A DNA stretch of 8,695 bases, taken from NCBI GenBank assembly GCA_045046885.1, contig JASFYX010000038.1, forward strand, positions 1 to 8,695, in the 5' to 3' direction. Source of the DNA: CG1-02-35-72 sp045046885 (GTDB lineage: Bacteria; Bacteroidota; Bacteroidia; Flavobacteriales; Flavobacteriaceae). The position numbers and the translations under genes were made by a program. Of the stretch, positions 1 through 7,088 are shown one piece after another (within the stretch, counting starts at the first letter, position 1; each line of letters starts with the position of its first letter). Below the pieces are notes generated by a model. The model worked only from the letters and a program-made list of their open reading frames with translations, made no database searches and was not told the origin of the DNA.

Positions 1-219
1 CATATAGCAAATTGCTAAATTGTCAAAACAGAAAATTTTTGTACTTTTAAATAAAATTAAAAATAACTATGGAAAATTGCGTTTTCAAAATTGCAACTTG
101 CCATATTCAAATCCGATAAGCGTAATAGCAATTTACTACGTAATTTTCGTTCTTGCATAGTGGGCATACAAATAAAGAAAAGACTCTTCGACTCCACTCA
201 GTGCGCACATTAATTCTTA
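1..219. other. Non-coding flank beyond the valS stop
   Basis: No reading frame of useful length crosses this AT-rich stretch on either strand. It holds a small inverted repeat TAGCAA-A-TTGCTA (5-17), an imperfect hairpin (121-140) and two copies of AAAATTGC (73-80 and 87-94). Near the valS stop is the motif CTTCGACTCCACTCAGTG (186-203), running into the palindrome GTGCGCAC (201-208). No convincing intrinsic terminator for valS is visible: there is no GC-rich stem followed by a T-run on the minus strand. Confidence 0.6.
186..208. repeat. REP-like intergenic motif (possible)
   Basis: The stretch CTTCGACTCCACTCAGTG, overlapping the perfect 8-bp palindrome GTGCGCAC, resembles short intergenic sequences of the form CTTCGACTCCGCTCAG that I recall as recurring in flavobacterial genomes. 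It is markedly more GC-rich than the flanking sequence and lies 12-34 nt past the valS stop codon. There is only one copy in the window, so its repeat nature is inferred from memory rather than shown here. Confidence 0.3.
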
Positions 220-2847
220 CTACAAACGCCCCAAACTCTCTTCCAGTGTTTTAATTTTAGCCAAAGCATCGGCTTCTTTTTTGCGCTCGTTGGCAATAAC
301 TTGGGCGGGGGCATTGTTTACAAAACGCTCGTTACCCAATTTACCTTGAACAGATTTTAAAAAGCCTTTTGTATAGTTTAATTCTTGGGTTAGTTTTGCT
401 TTTTCTTCTTCTGTATTGACAGCGTTTTTAAGTGGTATCAAATATTCGGTCGCGTTGACACGGAAAGATTGCGCTCCTGCTACTTTTTCTGATACTTTTT
501 CAAAACTATCAATATTGCCTAATTTTTTAATCACCGCATCAAAAGTTGTATCTAAAACATCAGTCGCTAAAACCGATAAGTCTATCGCTTCTTTAAAGGC
601 AATTTGCTTGTCTTTTCTGATAGTGCGGATATTTGTTATTACTTCGGCAGCATTATCAAAATCTTTTAAAATAGCTTTGTCGTAGCTTTCTTTTTTGGGA
701 TACAATGTTACGATTAAAGCTTCTTGTGATGTACGTTCTTTAAAATGTTGCCAAATTTCTTCAGAAATAAACGGCATAAACGGATGCAATAATTTTAAAT
801 TATCTTCAAAAAAAGCCACTACGGCTTTATAGGTTTGGGCATCCATTGGTTTTTGATAGGTGGGTTTAACCATCTCTAAAAACCAAGATGAAAAGTCGTC
901 CCAAACCAATTTATAGATACTCATTAAAGCTTCGCTTAAGCGGTATTTACTATAAGAATCTTCGGTTTGTTCTAAAACTTGTTGGAATCTAGCTTTATAC
1001 CAATCAATTGCAATTTTTGATGCTTCGGGTTGTGGTAAAGTATCGTCAACTTCCCATTGTTTTACCAATCTAAAGGCGTTCCATATTTTATTGGTAAAAT
1101 TACGTCCTTGCTGACACAATTCCATATCAAAAGGTAAATCGTTCCCGGCTGGCGAAGTTAAAAGCATACCTACCCTAACACCGTCGGCACCATATTTTTT
1201 CATCAATTCAATAGGATCTGGTGAATTACCTAGTGATTTAGACATTTTTCGCCCTAGCTTATCACGAACAATACCGGTGAGATACACGTTTTTAAACGGC
1301 TTTTCACCGCGATATTCGTAACCCGATATTATCATTCTAGCTACCCAAAAGAAAAGAATTTCGGGTGCTGTTACCAAATCGTTTGTAGGATAGTAATAAT
1401 TTATTTCTTTATTATCGGGATGACGGATGCCATCAAAAACAGAAATAGGCCACAGCCAAGACGAAAACCAAGTATCTAAAACATCGGCTTCTTGGCGTAA
1501 ATTAGCTTCCTTTAAATCACTGTTACCCGATTTTTCTTTAGCTAAAGGCAAGGCTTCTTCAGCGGTTTTGGCCACTACAAAATCGTTTACACCATTGGCG
1601 TAAAACCAAGCCGGAATTTGATGTCCCCACCACAATTGACGTGAGATATTCCAATCGCGTACATTTTCCATCCAATGACGGTAGGTGTTTTTAAATTTAG
1701 CAGGTACCAATTGTACATCATCATTCATCACAGCTTCTAAAGCAGGTTGTGCCAAATCTTTCATATTAAGAAACCACTGTGCCGAAATTTTAGGTTCAAT
1801 AATAGCACCTGTTCTTTCTGAAGTTCCTACTTTATTTTTGTAATCTTCAACTTTTACAAGATTGCCCAATTGTTCTAATTCTTTTACGATGCCTTTACGG
1901 GCTACAAATCGGTCTTGACCTTCATAATGTAAACCGTAGTTATTTAAAGTGGCATCGTCATTAAAAATATCTATTACTTCCAAATTATGACGTTGACCAA
2001 TTTCTTTATCGTTTGAATCGTGTGCAGGGGTTATTTTAAGGCAGCCCGTACCAAATTCAACATCAACATAATCATCAGCAATAATGGGAATAGAGCGATT
2101 GGCAATAGGTACAATAGCCTTTTTACCAATTAAATGTGTAAACCTTTCGTCATTTGGATTCACGCAGATAGCCGTATCGCCCAAAATGGTTTCGGGGCGT
2201 GTGGTAGCGATGGTTACAAAATCGGCGCTACCTTTAATTGGGTAGCGTAAATAATAGAGTTTACCATTTTTTTCAACGTGAATAACCTCTTCATCAGACA
2301 AGGTAGTTTTGGCTTGTGGATCCCAATGTACCATGCGGTAACCGCGGTAAATCAACCCTTTTTTATATAAATCGATAAACACGTCAATTACCGATGCGCT
2401 TAAATCGGCATCCATGGTAAATTTTGTGCGTTCCCAATCGCACGAAGCCCCTAATTTTTTAAGTTGTTCTAAAATAATACCACCGTGTTTATGTGTCCAT
2501 TCCCAGGCGTGTTTTAAAAATTCAGAACGTGATAAATCCGCTTTAGCGATACCTTCCTCTTTTAATTTGTTTACAACTTTCGCTTCGGTAGCAATTGACG
2601 CATGGTCTGTACCAGGCACCCAACAGGCATTAAAACCTTGCATCCGGGCACGGCGAATAAGTACATCTTGAATGGTATTATTCAACATATGCCCCATATG
2701 CAACACACCCGTAACATTCGGTGGCGGAATAACAATGGTATAAGGCTCTCTGCTATCTGGCTCTGAATGAAAATAATTGTGCTTCATCCAATAGGCATAC
2801 CACTTATCTTCTACGTTTTTAGGGCTGTAATGTGTTGGTAACGACAT
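220..2847 (-). CDS. valS: Valine--tRNA ligase (ValRS)
   Basis: Class I aminoacyl-tRNA synthetase that charges tRNA-Val with valine in the cytoplasm and hydrolyses mischarged Thr-tRNA-Val. The 875-residue product is of normal length for the family and appears intact. Visible signatures in order: PPPNVTGxLHMGH with the HIGH-type motif HMGH at 50-53; GTDHA at 79-83; the CP1 editing domain with TTRPET at 215-220 and TPAHDSND at 273-280; WNISRQLWWGHQIP at about 399-412; the KMSKS loop at 534-538; an anticodon-binding helical domain at about 615-760; and a charged C-terminal coiled coil at about 809-875, the tRNA-binding arm. The ATG start gives the usual N-terminus (MSLPTHYSPKNVEDKWY). The stop is TAG. 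There is no strong Shine-Dalgarno, as expected for Bacteroidota. It is divergent from the DUF1573 gene across 113 nt. No T-box leader is present: the predicted leader is only about 20 nt. Confidence 0.98.
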   Translation of the reverse strand: MSLPTHYSPKNVEDKWYAYWMKHNYFHSEPDSREPYTIVIPPPNVTGVLHMGHMLNNTIQDVLIRRARMQGFNACWVPGTDHASIATEAKVVNKLKEEGIAKADLSRSEFLKHAWEWTHKHGGIILEQLKKLGASCDWERTKFTMDADLSASVIDVFIDLYKKGLIYRGYRMVHWDPQAKTTLSDEEVIHVEKNGKLYYLRYPIKGSADFVTIATTRPETILGDTAICVNPNDERFTHLIGKKAIVPIANRSIPIIADDYVDVEFGTGCLKITPAHDSNDKEIGQRHNLEVIDIFNDDATLNNYGLHYEGQDRFVARKGIVKELEQLGNLVKVEDYKNKVGTSERTGAIIEPKISAQWFLNMKDLAQPALEAVMNDDVQLVPAKFKNTYRHWMENVRDWNISRQLWWGHQIPAWFYANGVNDFVVAKTAEEALPLAKEKSGNSDLKEANLRQEADVLDTWFSSWLWPISVFDGIRHPDNKEINYYYPTNDLVTAPEILFFWVARMIISGYEYRGEKPFKNVYLTGIVRDKLGRKMSKSLGNSPDPIELMKKYGADGVRVGMLLTSPAGNDLPFDMELCQQGRNFTNKIWNAFRLVKQWEVDDTLPQPEASKIAIDWYKARFQQVLEQTEDSYSKYRLSEALMSIYKLVWDDFSSWFLEMVKPTYQKPMDAQTYKAVVAFFEDNLKLLHPFMPFISEEIWQHFKERTSQEALIVTLYPKKESYDKAILKDFDNAAEVITNIRTIRKDKQIAFKEAIDLSVLATDVLDTTFDAVIKKLGNIDSFEKVSEKVAGAQSFRVNATEYLIPLKNAVNTEEEKAKLTQELNYTKGFLKSVQGKLGNERFVNNAPAQVIANERKKEADALAKIKTLEESLGRL

Positions 2848-2873
2848 AAAATTTCTCTACTTAAAAATAAGTG

Positions 2874-2905
2874 CAAATGTAATTATATAGTTGCTAAGAT
2901 AAAAA
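2874..2905 (-). promoter_or_regulatory. Predicted valS promoter
   Basis: On the minus strand TACATTTG (2881-2874) is an exact match to the Bacteroidota -7 pattern TAnnTTTG. A TTTT (2905-2902) lies 20 nt upstream in the place of the -33 TTTG element, so only three of its four bases match. The implied start site near 2867 leaves a leader of about 20 nt before the valS ATG. Predicted from sequence only. Confidence 0.5.
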
Positions 2906-2922
2906 CTGTGGCACTTTATTTG
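2891..2922 (+). promoter_or_regulatory. Predicted promoter of the DUF1573 gene
   Basis: TTG at 2891-2893 is followed after 21 nt by TTTATTTG (2915-2922), which matches TAnnTTTG at all but the second position. Transcription would begin near 2929, about 32 nt before the ATG. The elements interleave with those of the divergent valS promoter, so the two polymerase sites physically overlap. Confidence 0.45.
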
Positions 2923-2960
2923 TGTTTTGAATATTAAATGAATAATACTACTTTTACCCT

Positions 2961-3347
2961 ATGAAAAATATGAAAATTATATTATTGTTTTTGGCGCTTA
3001 CAGGATTTGTAAAATTAAATGCCCAAACAACCCCTGTTTTTAAATTTGAAAAAACAACAATAGATTATGGCACTATAAAACAAGGAAGCGATGGTTACAG
3101 AACTTTTGTATTTACAAACACAGGCGACGCCCCAATAATAGTGAGTCAAGTAACTTCAAGCTGTGGTTGTACCATTCCCGAAAAACCAAAAGAACCTATT
3201 ATGCCAGGCGAAAAAGGCTCTTTAAAAGTACATTACGACACTAATAGAGTAGGCCCTTTTCAAAAAAACATACGGATAACTTCAAATGCCAAACCAACTG
3301 TTGTAGAAATACATATTAAAGGACTTGTTGTTAAAAAAACGGACTAA
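2961..3347 (+). CDS. Secreted DUF1573 domain protein
   Basis: Small exported protein of 128 residues. Residues 1-21 form a signal peptide: Lys near the start, hydrophobic core IILLFLALTGFV, likely cleavage at LNA|QT. There is no lipobox. The remainder, about 25-124, is a single DUF1573 domain with an Ig-like beta-sandwich character. It shows the family pattern FxFxxTTIDYGTI at 28-39, FVFTNTGDAPIIV at 49-61, the SSCGCT motif with Cys68 and Cys70, then MPGEKGSLKVHYDT and IRITSNA. The biochemical function of DUF1573 proteins is not established. The two cysteines are conserved and could be redox-active or metal-binding, which is inference. The ATG at 2961 gives a full signal peptide; Met4 (2970) is an alternative start. 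The TAA stop overlaps the TAG stop of the convergent gene by 4 nt. I recall DUF1573 genes lying beside valS in other flavobacteria, but this needs checking. Confidence 0.92.
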   Translation: MKNMKIILLFLALTGFVKLNAQTTPVFKFEKTTIDYGTIKQGSDGYRTFVFTNTGDAPIIVSQVTSSCGCTIPEKPKEPIMPGEKGSLKVHYDTNRVGPFQKNIRITSNAKPTVVEIHIKGLVVKKTD

Positions 3348-3360
3348 AGGATTTTTTTAA
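3331..3360. terminator. A/T-tract inverted repeat at convergent gene ends
   Basis: TTAAAAAAA (3331-3339) and TTTTTTTAA (3352-3360) are perfect 9-bp inverted repeats around a 12-nt loop that contains both overlapping stop codons. Each strand therefore carries a run of seven T just past its own stop, which suits a bidirectional terminator. The stem is A/T only and has no GC core, so it would be a weak intrinsic terminator by itself. Part of the repeat is simply lysine codons of the two opposed genes. Confidence 0.35.
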
Positions 3361-4687
3361 GTTTAAAAGTATATGAGTAACGCGTGCCATTTCTGTCTAT
3401 AAGAAGCGTTACTTCTTTACCATCTTCTTCATAAAATTTATGTGTAATATCTTGTAATTTAAGTTTATACACAGGTATGCCATTTATTTCAAGAATAAAA
3501 TCAGCTACCATAAGGCCAGCTATATCAGCAGGTGAGCCCTTTCTGATATCTGTAATTTGAACTGAGGGTTTTAAACTAAATACATAACTATAATCATAAG
3601 CTAGTTCTATTGTAACTCCTTTATTTGCTGTAGAAACAAAGTTTTTTGAATCGGTAGAATATTTTTTTAATTTTTCTTCTTGAACTATCATTTGGCCATT
3701 ATAAGCCACTTCTAAACCACTCATATTATAATTAAAGGGTTCATTATAAAATCTAGTATTTTTTTTTAAAGTAATCTTTCTATGTGGATAATCAATTATA
3801 ACATTGAAACGTTTTAAAGTTGAGGCGCCAATACTGCCATGCCTATCTTTATGACGCATTGACAACGATAATGAGGTAGTATCTGGAAAAGAAACTGTGA
3901 TATCTTTAAGTTTAAAACGTCCTAAATTCAAACTCATAACTCTGCTCCTTTTACCATAAATATTACCATTTAATCCTTGTCCCAAATAATCAATAAAATT
4001 CTTTTTAGGTATTGCAATATTATTATCTTCAAATAACCACAAGGCGTCACTACCACCACTGTCAATAAGCAAATTAGTGTTTAATTTTGTAGAATCTGCC
4101 ATTACAGTTTGGGCTACTAAATAAGGCTTATTGTATAAAAAACTAAGAGGTAACGTTTCGCATCTTCGACACTTTCTATAAACATATTTATCAGGTTTAT
4201 AGAATTTTATAATTTTAGCTGAATAGTTAATTTTTACAACAAAATCTCTGAATAAATCGCCGCCAATAATACCGTCAATTTGAGTACCCATTCTGTTAGA
4301 TAAATTAAATCCTTTTCCTAAAATGAGATAAACTTTGTGACTTCTGTTTATTATTGAATTGCCAATTTGGATATAATTACTTGTCGATTTTAAGGCATCA
4401 ACATAATCGCCATCTCCTAAGCCTTGAATCCGTATCTTTCTAACATTTTTTAATTTTAAAGAATCTTTGATTTTTATATTTAAAATAATAGTACTCGAAA
4501 CCCCTGTGTCTAATAAAAAAGATAACTTTTTACCATTGACATGAACAGGAATAATTATTAGATTATTCACCAATTTAAAAGGCATCCTATAACTTGAAGT
4601 ACTCTTTTTAATAAAAAAATAATCTTGTGCTAAAGCAGAATGGCTTAACATTATAAAGAATAAAATAAAAGTATATTTTATTTTCAA
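3344..4687 (-). CDS. Secreted aspartyl protease-like protein with PDZ domain
   Basis: Predicted exported protein of 447 residues. Residues 1-20 are a signal peptide (KIK, then a hydrophobic core, likely cleavage ALA|QD). Two aspartyl-protease-like halves follow. The first has LLDTGVSS (Asp60) and closes with DGIIGGDLF at 138-146. The second has LLIDSGGSD (Asp209) and closes with GSIGASTLKRF at 284-294. Each Asp-Thr/Ser-Gly paired with a later hydrophobic-Gly motif is the hallmark of retropepsin or pepsin-type lobes, so one chain could supply both catalytic aspartates. Residues about 372-447 form a PDZ domain with SPADIAGL (385-392) and ILEINGIPV. A CRRC pair (173-176) sits between the halves. 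The start is TTG: an in-frame TAA lies 12 nt upstream, and the first ATG (Met13) would destroy the signal peptide. Sampled lines are about 22-28% GC against about 38% in valS. Peptidase activity is inferred and the substrate unknown. Confidence 0.85.
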   Translation of the reverse strand: MKIKYTFILFFIMLSHSALAQDYFFIKKSTSSYRMPFKLVNNLIIIPVHVNGKKLSFLLDTGVSSTIILNIKIKDSLKLKNVRKIRIQGLGDGDYVDALKSTSNYIQIGNSIINRSHKVYLILGKGFNLSNRMGTQIDGIIGGDLFRDFVVKINYSAKIIKFYKPDKYVYRKCRRCETLPLSFLYNKPYLVAQTVMADSTKLNTNLLIDSGGSDALWLFEDNNIAIPKKNFIDYLGQGLNGNIYGKRSRVMSLNLGRFKLKDITVSFPDTTSLSLSMRHKDRHGSIGASTLKRFNVIIDYPHRKITLKKNTRFYNEPFNYNMSGLEVAYNGQMIVQEEKLKKYSTDSKNFVSTANKGVTIELAYDYSYVFSLKPSVQITDIRKGSPADIAGLMVADFILEINGIPVYKLKLQDITHKFYEEDGKEVTLLIDRNGTRYSYTFKLKKIL

Positions 4688-4723
4688 ATCAAATAGTTGT
4701 TAGTTATCAATACCTAAAACACT

Positions 4724-4755
4724 CAAATATAAGGTTTGTTGCAGTCAATTAAAAA
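4724..4755 (-). promoter_or_regulatory. Predicted promoter of the protease-PDZ gene
   Basis: On the minus strand TATATTTG (4731-4724) matches the TAnnTTTG -7 element exactly. A T-run (4755-4751) sits about 19 nt upstream where the -33 element is expected, lacking the final G. Transcription would start near 4717, about 30 nt before the TTG start codon. Confidence 0.5.
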
Positions 4756-4812
4756 TATTTGGGATAATTTTTACGTCAGAAATACTTTAGAATAGCAAGG
4801 TGTTTTAAAATT

Positions 4813-4828
4813 TTATTTTGCAATTTTG
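4813..4828 (+). promoter_or_regulatory. Possible -7 region for the aminotransferase operon
   Basis: TTATTTTG (4813-4820) and CAATTTTG (4821-4828) each match TAnnTTTG at seven of eight positions and lie inside an exact tandem repeat of ATTTTGCA (4815-4830). Use of the first would give a start near 4827 and a leader of about 26 nt to the ATG at 4853. No good -33 TTG is found at the usual spacing. Another candidate, AATATTTG (4754-4761), also exists upstream. Confidence 0.3.
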
Positions 4829-4852
4829 CATATATCTATAAGTTCAAATGTT

Positions 4853-6046
4853 ATGCCAAAAATATCTACAAAAGGGCAGTTAATGCCAGAATCTCCCATA
4901 AGAAAATTAGTACCTTATGCCGAGGCAGCCAAAAAAAGAGGCGTAAAAGTTTTTCATTTAAACATTGGTCAACCCGATATAAAAACACCCCAAGTTGCCT
5001 TAGATGCTGTAAAAAACAACACTATAGAAGTTTTGGCTTATAGCCGATCTGAAGGCTCTGACACTTACAGAAAAAAATTAGCTGACTATTATAAAAAACA
5101 AGATATTAATGTTACTTCTGATGACATTATTGTCACAACAGGAGGCTCTGAAGCACTTTTGTTTACTATTGCTAGTGTTGCAGATCCAAACGAAGAAATT
5201 ATTATTCCCGAGCCTTTTTATGCCAATTATAATGGCTTTTCTGCTTCAGGAGGTGTAAAGATAATTCCTGTTATATCTTCTATTGACGAGGGGTTTGCAC
5301 TCCCTCCTATTGAGAGTTTTGAAAAACTCATCACACCTAAAACCAAAGCTATTTTAATTTGTAATCCCGGAAATCCAACAGGTTATTTATACACAAAAGA
5401 TGAAATAGAGAAACTAAAAAAACTCGTGCTTAAACACGATTTATTCTTAATAGCCGATGAGGTTTATCGCGAATTTGTATACGATGGGTTAAAACATCAC
5501 TCAGTTATGAGTGAAAATGGTTTGGAACAGCATGCTATTATGATAGACTCCGTATCAAAGCGCTACAGTATGTGTGGTGCAAGAATTGGTTGTATTGTCT
5601 CAAAGAACAAAGAATTCACAAAAACAGCATTAAAATTTGCACAAGCTAGATTGAGTCCACCCACTTATGCTCAAATTGCCAGTGAAGCCGCTTTAGAAAC
5701 CACGCAAGATTATTTTGACGCCGTTAAAAAAGAATATGTAAGCCGCAGAGATACCTTAATAAAAGAATTAAAAGATGTTGAAGGTGTTAAAGTCAGTACA
5801 CCAAAAGGCGCTTTTTATTGTGTGGTACAATTACCTGTAAAAGATGCCGATCATTTCGCACAATGGCTTTTAGAAGATTTTAATTTAAATAACGAAACGG
5901 TTATGGTAGCTCCTGCCAGTGGTTTTTATGCGACTGAAGGCGCGGGTAAAAATCAAGTACGTATAGCTTACGTTCTTAAAAAAGAAGACCTTGTTAGCGC
6001 TGTTAAAGTCATAAAAGCAGGTTTAGAATCTTATAAAAACATTTGA
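4853..6046 (+). CDS. Class I PLP-dependent aminotransferase
   Basis: Fold-type I, class I/II aminotransferase of 397 residues. It transfers an amino group between an amino acid and a 2-oxo acid in the cytoplasm, and the fit is closest to the aspartate/aromatic aminotransferase group. Visible signatures: HLNIGQPD at 35-42, TTGGSEALLFT for phosphate contacts, NPGNPTG at 171-177, DEVYREF with Asp202 and Tyr205 for the cofactor ring, SVSKRYSMCGARIG with Lys236 as the Schiff-base lysine, and NQVRIAY with Arg370 for the substrate carboxylate. I place the start at ATG 4853. The frame stays open to a TTG at 4826, but that codon lies within the predicted -7 region, and homologues as I recall them begin MPxIS. 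The TGA stop overlaps the murB TTG start by 4 nt, suggesting one mRNA and translational coupling. The exact substrate cannot be read from the sequence, so no symbol is given. Confidence 0.93.
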   Translation: MPKISTKGQLMPESPIRKLVPYAEAAKKRGVKVFHLNIGQPDIKTPQVALDAVKNNTIEVLAYSRSEGSDTYRKKLADYYKKQDINVTSDDIIVTTGGSEALLFTIASVADPNEEIIIPEPFYANYNGFSASGGVKIIPVISSIDEGFALPPIESFEKLITPKTKAILICNPGNPTGYLYTKDEIEKLKKLVLKHDLFLIADEVYREFVYDGLKHHSVMSENGLEQHAIMIDSVSKRYSMCGARIGCIVSKNKEFTKTALKFAQARLSPPTYAQIASEAALETTQDYFDAVKKEYVSRRDTLIKELKDVEGVKVSTPKGAFYCVVQLPVKDADHFAQWLLEDFNLNNETVMVAPASGFYATEGAGKNQVRIAYVLKKEDLVSAVKVIKAGLESYKNI

Positions 6047-7047
6047 AAATACTCAAAAACATATCATTAAAACCTTACAATACTTTTGGCATAGATGTAC
6101 TTGCCAAAAACTTTGTTAAAGTTAATACTATCAAAGAATTAAAAGAAATTTTAAATCAATATCCCGATTGTTTTATTTTAGGCGGTGGTAGTAATATGTT
6201 ACTCACAAAAAATATTGATAATTGTGTTGTAAAACTCGATTTAAAAGGTGTCTCAGAAAAACCCCTTTCAGATAACGACGTTCTAGTAACCGCTCAAGCT
6301 GGCGAAAATTGGCACGATTTCGTTTTGTGGTGTTTGTCAAAAAATTATGGTGGTTTAGAAAATTTATCACTTATTCCTGGAAGTGTTGGCGCTTGCCCTA
6401 TTCAGAATATTGGCGCTTATGGCGTTGAGGTTAAAGATACGATAACCCAAGTTGAAGCACTTGAAATAGCTTCACAAAAAATAGTGATCTTTAGTAATGA
6501 CGATTGCCAATTTTCTTATCGGAATTCTATTTTTAAATCAGTTGTAAAAGGAAAATATATCATTACAAGTGTCACTTTCAAACTGACACGTCAAAACCAT
6601 ACTTTACACACACAATACGGGGCTATTAAGTCTGAATTAGAGGGTATCTCAAATCCTACAATAAAGGACGTGAGCAATGCTGTAATTAAAATCCGTTTCT
6701 CTAAATTACCCAATCCAAATGAGATTGGCAATAGTGGTAGTTTTTTTAAAAATCCAATCGTAAACAGCCCTTTGTTTGAGGATTTATTAGCTAAAAATTC
6801 TGAGATGCCCTTTTACAAAATGAATGCTGACAACTACAAAATTCCTGCTGGGTGGCTTATAGAACAATGTGGCTTTAAAGGCAAGCATTTTGGCGACGCG
6901 GGAGTTCACAACAAACAAGCTTTGGTACTTGTAAATTATGGCGATGCGCGTGGACAAGATATTTTAAACTTATCCGAAATGATTAAAAAAAGTGTCAAAA
7001 ACACCTTTAAAATAAACTTAGAAACAGAAGTTAACATTGTAAGCTAA
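6043..7047 (+). CDS. murB: UDP-N-acetylenolpyruvoylglucosamine reductase (type I MurB)
   Basis: Cytoplasmic FAD enzyme that reduces UDP-GlcNAc-enolpyruvate with NADPH to UDP-MurNAc, the second committed step of peptidoglycan precursor synthesis. The 334-residue length is close to E. coli MurB. Visible signatures: SLKPYNTFG at 8-16; the FAD-binding GGGSNMLL at 47-54; PGSVGACPIQNIGAYG at 112-127; SYRNSIFK with Tyr159 and Arg160; the type I insertion before GSFFKNP, with Ser232 as proton donor; and the C-terminal LETEV, where Glu329 aligns with the catalytic Glu325 of E. coli. The start is TTG at 6043, needed to retain the conserved first ten residues, since no ATG occurs before codon 52. This TTG overlaps the aminotransferase TGA (TTGA). 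No separate promoter is seen, so expression probably depends on the upstream gene. All key residues are present. Confidence 0.97.
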   Translation: MKILKNISLKPYNTFGIDVLAKNFVKVNTIKELKEILNQYPDCFILGGGSNMLLTKNIDNCVVKLDLKGVSEKPLSDNDVLVTAQAGENWHDFVLWCLSKNYGGLENLSLIPGSVGACPIQNIGAYGVEVKDTITQVEALEIASQKIVIFSNDDCQFSYRNSIFKSVVKGKYIITSVTFKLTRQNHTLHTQYGAIKSELEGISNPTIKDVSNAVIKIRFSKLPNPNEIGNSGSFFKNPIVNSPLFEDLLAKNSEMPFYKMNADNYKIPAGWLIEQCGFKGKHFGDAGVHNKQALVLVNYGDARGQDILNLSEMIKKSVKNTFKINLETEVNIVS

Positions 7048-7065
7048 TTTATTTTTTTACATTTA
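7037..7065 (+). promoter_or_regulatory. Possible promoter of the OmpA-family gene
   Basis: TTG at 7037-7039, within the last murB codons, is followed after 18 nt by TACATTTA (7058-7065). That matches TAnnTTTG except for the last base. Transcription would begin near 7072, 17 nt before the TTG start. The 41-nt gap after murB also permits simple read-through, so this may be a supplementary promoter or chance in AT-rich sequence. Confidence 0.3.
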
Positions 7066-7088
7066 CAATCGCTTTTAAAACCAAAACT

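Noticed and set aside
1..3. CAT at the left edge, which could be an ATG of a leftward gene on the minus strand.
   Set aside because: Only the codon itself would be in the window. No good TAnnTTTG element is found at a suitable distance upstream of it, so nothing supports a gene.
416..685. An 89-codon open frame on the plus strand inside valS.
   Set aside because: It lies antisense within the valS C-terminal region, has no recognisable domain or promoter, and its length is explained by the codon pattern of the real gene.
2414..2671. An 85-codon open frame on the plus strand inside valS.
   Set aside because: It is antisense to the highly conserved catalytic N-terminal part of valS (GTDHA region) and has no protein-like signature of its own.
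2848..2960. A T-box or other amino-acid-responsive leader for valS.
   Set aside because: The predicted leader is only about 20 nt and the whole divergent gap is 113 nt, with no conserved T-box sequence or terminator hairpin.
4826..4852. A nine-codon N-terminal extension of the aminotransferase from TTG 4826.
   Set aside because: The extension overlaps the predicted -7 promoter region and a tandem ATTTTGCA repeat, and the residues are not part of the family's usual N-terminus, which fits the ATG at 4853.
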